Positions 42,812 through 49,208 of a DNA stretch of 49,208 bases are shown one piece after another. The notes beneath the pieces were generated by a model that had not been told where the DNA came from, ran no database searches, and worked only from the letters and a program-made list of their open reading frames with translations. Each line of letters begins with the position of its first letter. Positions within the stretch are counted from its first letter, which is position 1. Position numbers and translations under genes: made by a program. This DNA comes from Burkholderiales bacterium (GTDB lineage Bacteria; Pseudomonadota; Gammaproteobacteria; Burkholderiales; Burkholderiaceae_C): NCBI GenBank assembly GCA_003963075.1, contig RXJV01000129.1, positions 1 through 49,208 on the forward strand, in the 5' to 3' direction.

Positions 42812-43281
42812 GGGTTTCAGCTCGGGGATGGATGCTGTTCTGAAAATGGTGGCGCCGAGCCGGTTTGATGTTGCGAATACGGTTGGAGCAAGCGGCAATC
42901 CATGGCCTGGTTTGCTGCATATTCCGGTGCCGCTGCGCCTGCGCTGGCCGCAGGCCATTCCGATGGGTAGCGGAACTGCTCGTCCCATTGGCGCCGTTCA
43001 AAAGATGGGCGGGCGAAACGCTCATTCAATTTCCGGCGCAAGGCAGCGCGGCGTTGCCGTTGATCGGTGCGGTGCGCGTCTTTCGCGAGGGCGGGATGAT
43101 GCCAGCCATGGTTCGCCGGCACGCGGTGAAAACTGCCGGCGCCAGCCCCGAGTCAGCGACGGCGTGCTGCCGTTCACCGCGCCTCCCGGGCATGTGGACC
43201 CGGGTGCCATGTCTGCCCGCTGCTGTTGCCAGGTGGCGTAGACTTGTTGCCACATGGCAGGAATGCTGCAGGAAGGCCCGC
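42812..43281. other. 470-bp intergenic region between peptidase and Xre-RES genes
   Basis: Two divergent genes start at its ends, so both promoters should lie here. Open frames through it have no family resemblance. The right end holds two TTGCCA-type palindromes (43226-43260). The left half is moderately GC-rich and shows nothing else that I can name. Confidence 0.6.
43226..43260. promoter_or_regulatory. Two copies of a TTGCCAnnTGGC palindrome, likely Xre operator
   Basis: TTGCCAGGTGGCG (43226-43238) and TTGCCACATGGCAG (43247-43260) share TTGCCA-2-TGGC and start 21 bp apart, two DNA turns, so they lie on the same face. They end 21 bp before the ATG of the Xre-type antitoxin. Such antitoxins normally repress their own promoter; binding is inferred. 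Confidence 0.6.
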
Positions 43282-43848
43282 ATGAAATCGTCCAGTGAAG
43301 GTGTGGTCGCCCGGCCCCGGCAGGGCGGTGGTGGCGCCGCCGCTGCGGCACCGCGCCAGGCCCTCGGCGCACCGGAGAACCCTGTCGCCGTGGTGAAGGC
43401 GCTTCCCGGTCGAAAGCGCGCGCAGCCGGCCCCGGTGGCCGACCAGCTCTCGGCGGCCTTCGAGGGCTCGCAGGTGAGGGCCCACGATGTGGTGATGAAG
43501 GGGGTGTCCGGGCGGGCGCTGACCCGGCTCTGGGAATCCACGCTGGGGGTGCTGCCCACCGAGGCCGTGCTGAAGGCGATCGGTGTCAGCGCGCGGACCG
43601 CGCACCGCATCAAGTCCGACCCCGACAAGCCGCTGGATTCGCGCACGACGGACGGGATCTACCGGCTGGAGTCTGTGCTTGCGATGGCGCAAGAGGTGTT
43701 GGGCAGTGCGCAAGCCGCCCATGAGTGGCTGGACACCGAGGCCATGGGCCTGGAGTTCAGGAAGCCCATCGACCTGCTGAGCACCTCGCCGGGCGCCGAC
43801 GCGGTCAAGACCCTGCTGCAGCGCATGAAGTACGGGGTCTACGCTTGA
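43282..43848 (+). CDS. Xre/MbcA/ParS-family antitoxin
   Basis: The 188-residue protein has a disordered, Ala/Pro/Lys-rich N-terminus (residues 1-55), a helix-turn-helix Xre-like part (ALTRLWESTLGVLPTEAVLK and GVSARTAHRIKSD) and the C-terminal toxin-binding domain (IYRLESVLAMAQEVLGSAQA, then AHEWLDTEAMGLEFRKPIDL) that neutralises RES toxins. The ATG follows AGGAAGG. Its stop TGA overlaps the TTG start of the RES gene, typical of coupled antitoxin-toxin pairs. Confidence 0.92.
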   Translation: MKSSSEGVVARPRQGGGGAAAAAPRQALGAPENPVAVVKALPGRKRAQPAPVADQLSAAFEGSQVRAHDVVMKGVSGRALTRLWESTLGVLPTEAVLKAIGVSARTAHRIKSDPDKPLDSRTTDGIYRLESVLAMAQEVLGSAQAAHEWLDTEAMGLEFRKPIDLLSTSPGADAVKTLLQRMKYGVYA

Positions 43849-44351
43849 CCCCACTGCCGCAGGCCCTGGGTGGCACGGGTGCCGTGGTGGGGTGGACGCT
43901 GCAGGACGCGCGCTTTGCCGCAAGCTGGAATTCGGGTACCGGGGCGGCCCGCTTCGGAGGGCGCTGGAACTCGATCGGCAAGCCCGTGATCTACGCGGCG
44001 CTGGACCCGGCCACCGCCATCCTGGAGGTGGCGGTTCACAAGGGGTTCAAGGCGCTGAACACGGTGGCGCACCAGCTCATCTCGTTTTCGGTGTCTGATC
44101 CGGCGGCGGTGTTCGTCGTCCAGCCGGGCGATGTGCCCAACCCGCACTGGCTGCACCCGGTGCCGCCGAACCGGGACCAGCAGGCCTTTGGCGACCGGCT
44201 GATCGACGCCCACCCCTTCGTGCTGCTGCCCAGTGCCGTGAGCGGGCGCTCCTGGAATCTGCTGGTGAACGCCGGCACCGCCGGGCCGCTGATGGCGGAC
44301 ATCGGCTTCGAGCGTTTCGCGCTGGACCCGCGGTTGCGCGCCACGGCCTGA
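43845..44351 (+). CDS. RES-domain toxin
   Basis: The 168-residue product is a RES toxin, a family that depletes cellular NAD+. The conserved Arg, Glu and Ser positions are visible in ARFGGRWNSIGKPVIYAALD, PATAILEVAVHKG and the late GRSWNLLVNAG. I place the start at the TTG (43845) that overlaps the antitoxin stop (TTGA); it gives LTPLPQALGGTGAVVGWTLQ. The gene ends 11 bp before the convergent dnaE2 stop. Confidence 0.9.
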   Translation: MTPLPQALGGTGAVVGWTLQDARFAASWNSGTGAARFGGRWNSIGKPVIYAALDPATAILEVAVHKGFKALNTVAHQLISFSVSDPAAVFVVQPGDVPNPHWLHPVPPNRDQQAFGDRLIDAHPFVLLPSAVSGRSWNLLVNAGTAGPLMADIGFERFALDPRLRATA

Positions 44352-44362
44352 CGCGGCCGGCC

Positions 44363-47710
<3,348 letters not shown>

Positions 47711-47732
47711 GGGCGCACCCTTCGCGCGGCGC

Positions 47733-49064
47733 TCATGCGAACACCCCGTGCAGGAACCAGCCCGAGGCGCCGGGTCCGTCCGCCCCGGCGGACCCCGCCA
47801 CCGACAGCCGCTCGTGGTAGACCCACAGCAGCCCGCGCGAGGCGCTGCGGTAGACGAAGTAGTCGCGCGTCTGCAGGCTGCCCGGGCCGTTCCACCAGCC
47901 GGCCTCGACGCGGTGCGGCCCGCTGATGCGCGTGAGGGCGCCGCAGTACAGCGGTTGCTCGCGGGCATCGCAGCGCAGCGGCTGCGGCGGCTCCACCAGC
48001 CAGGTGGGCTGCGGCCCGGGCGGTGGGCGCACGGCCGGGGCCGGGGCCAGGGCCGGCCAGGGCTGCCAGTGCTGCATGCGGTCCAGCCGGTGGTCTTCGT
48101 GCAGCCGGCCCTCGCGCACGCGCTCGGCGCCCAGGCGCACCGACAGCCGCTCCAGCAGCGCGTTCGTCGTGGCCTGCGCCTGCGGGTCGTGCGCGCCGCC
48201 GCGCTGGGGCAGCAGGCCGGCGCTGTCTTCCTGCAGCGGCAGCAGGCCGTCGGCGCGCAGCGTGATCTCGCCGGCCGGCGCGGCCAGCGTGATGCGGGCC
48301 AGGTGCTCGGCCAGCAGCCGGGTCAGGCGCGGCAGGTCGCGTGTGGTGTCGGCGGTGGCGACCGTCAGCTCGCCGCCGTCGGCCACGTCGCGGGCGCGCA
48401 TCGCGTCGTGCTGCCAAGCCAGGTGCAGCGCGCGCACGCCGGCATGCCGCGCGGCCAGGAAGGCGCAGAGCTGGCGCAGCAGGGTCTCGGCGAAGTGCAG
48501 CAGCACCGGCGCATGCTCGACACGCCAGGGCAGCTCCAGCCGGGCCTCGAAGCGCTCGGGCAGCGTCAGCCACTCGTGCGCCTCGGGCGCGTCGCCCCAG
48601 GCCTGGTCCAGCGCCGTCAGCAGCGCCGGGCCGAAGCGCCGGGCCAGCGCGGCGCGCGGCAGCCGGCGCAGCTCGCCCAGCCGGGTGCAGCCCAGCCGGG
48701 CCAGCATGGCGTGGTGGGCCTGGGCGGCCGTGAGGGCCCGCAGCGGCAGCGCGGCCAGGCGCTCGCCGACAGGCAGCCGGGCCTGGCCGGGTGGCGGCGG
48801 GCAGCGGGCCAGCGCGAGCGCGGCCAGCGCCGTGGGCGCCCAGGCGCTGGCGCCCAGCGCGAGGCCGGCAGCCTGCGCCTGGGCCTGCAACCGCAGCCGC
48901 AGCGCCCGGGCGCCGCGGAACAGCCGCAGGCTGGCCGACACCTCGGCGACGACCGCCTCCTCCAGCCGGGCCACGCGCGGCGTGAAGCTCAGCGCCAGCC
49001 AGGCCAGGGCGTCGGTGTCGCCGGCCGGTGCATCAGGCGTGCAGCACAGGGCGAGCCAGCGCAT
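47733..49064 (-). CDS. imuB: ImuB, Y-family polymerase-like mutasome subunit
   Basis: The 443-residue protein is a catalytically inactive Y-family polymerase relative that tethers DnaE2 to the beta clamp. Typical segments are MRWLALCCTPDAPAGDTDAL, ALAWLALSFTPRVARLEEAV, LGCTRLGELRRLPRAALARR and the C-terminal YFVYRSASRGLLWVYHERLS with WFLHGVFA. The catalytic carboxylates of true Y polymerases are not seen. GGAG lies eight bases before the ATG. The usual operon is imuA-imuB-dnaE2; here imuA appears to be cut off by an IS110-type element. Confidence 0.93.
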   Translation of the reverse strand: MRWLALCCTPDAPAGDTDALAWLALSFTPRVARLEEAVVAEVSASLRLFRGARALRLRLQAQAQAAGLALGASAWAPTALAALALARCPPPPGQARLPVGERLAALPLRALTAAQAHHAMLARLGCTRLGELRRLPRAALARRFGPALLTALDQAWGDAPEAHEWLTLPERFEARLELPWRVEHAPVLLHFAETLLRQLCAFLAARHAGVRALHLAWQHDAMRARDVADGGELTVATADTTRDLPRLTRLLAEHLARITLAAPAGEITLRADGLLPLQEDSAGLLPQRGGAHDPQAQATTNALLERLSVRLGAERVREGRLHEDHRLDRMQHWQPWPALAPAPAVRPPPGPQPTWLVEPPQPLRCDAREQPLYCGALTRISGPHRVEAGWWNGPGSLQTRDYFVYRSASRGLLWVYHERLSVAGSAGADGPGASGWFLHGVFA

Positions 49065-49119
49065 GGGGGCGCTCCATCGGCGGGGCGGCGGGCACCGGCC
49101 CCGGCGCCGCCTGGGACTG
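49033..49119 (-). pseudogene. Possible 3' remnant of imuA
   Basis: Upstream of imuB an open frame in another phase reads QSQAAPGPVPAAPP, then MERPHALARPVLHA and stops 32 bases inside imuB. A Pro/Ala-rich tail ending HALxRP and overlapping imuB is what I expect of the ImuA C-terminus in Burkholderiales. Only about 29 codons remain before the IS110-type sequence. This is an inference from position and style. Confidence 0.4.
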
Positions 49120-49136
49120 AGCAACCGTCTTGAAAG

Positions 49137-49208
49137 TCAAGCTTGGTGCAGCGACTGATCCCAACTCGACCCGTTCTTGGCGATGGCGTTGAGCATGGTC
49201 AGCAGCTT
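49137..49208 (-). mobile_element. IS110-family transposase, C-terminal end
   Basis: The last 23 codons before the window edge read KLLTMLNAIAKNGSSW then DQSLHQA and stop. KLLTxLNAxxxxGxxW is the typical C-terminus of IS110/IS116/IS902 transposases, DEDD-type recombinases guided in some members by a structured non-coding RNA. The element lies upstream of imuB on the same strand. Its outer end is probably within 49065-49136, but terminal repeats are not defined in this family. Confidence 0.7.

Noticed and set aside
42865-43281. Upstream extension of the Xre-type antitoxin by 139 codons
   Set aside because: Cys- and Arg-rich sequence without family similarity; the palindromic operator and ribosome site place the start at 43282.

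Overview
The window is about 49 kb of GC-rich DNA (roughly 70% in most genes). Its gene content (TtcA, GlmU, MsrPQ, a MipA/OmpV porin-like protein, an ImuB-DnaE2 mutasome, a MASE-less PAS chemoreceptor) fits a betaproteobacterium of the order Burkholderiales, probably near Rubrivivax, Roseateles, Ideonella or Leptothrix. The genus is an inference from gene style, not a measured result.

Positions 1-26410 are mostly ordinary chromosome: a thiolase end, an enoyl-CoA hydratase/isomerase and an SGNH hydrolase; a hotdog thioesterase; a chemoreceptor; an ABC exporter; a frameshifted YecA-like gene; a class A penicillin-binding protein; several small membrane and lipid-binding proteins; glmU; ttcA with an FAD oxidoreductase-FolB fusion; a MipA protein divergent from a QseBC-type two-component system; msrPQ; an M48 peptidase fused to a pilin-like tail; and an AlkB-type hydroxylase.

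Positions 26541-40530 hold one complete type I-C CRISPR-Cas system, read entirely on the minus strand: cas3-cas5c-cas8c-cas7, then cas4-cas1-cas2, a 195-bp leader and an array of 72 repeats and 71 spacers. A strong internal ribosome site in cas8c predicts the separate small subunit Cas11c. A toxin-antitoxin pair on the opposite strand sits exactly between the interference genes and the adaptation genes, and base composition also changes there. Two spacers come from the same protospacer and differ by one base at one end.

Positions 40608-49208 are an accessory patch inside the SOS mutasome locus. A diverged copy of the dnaE2 3' end lies next to cas3, then a lower-GC M60-like metallopeptidase with a lectin domain, an Xre-RES toxin-antitoxin pair with a double palindrome upstream, then full-length dnaE2 and imuB. 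Just upstream of imuB is the end of an IS110-family transposase, which appears to have removed most of imuA. No rRNA or tRNA genes were seen.
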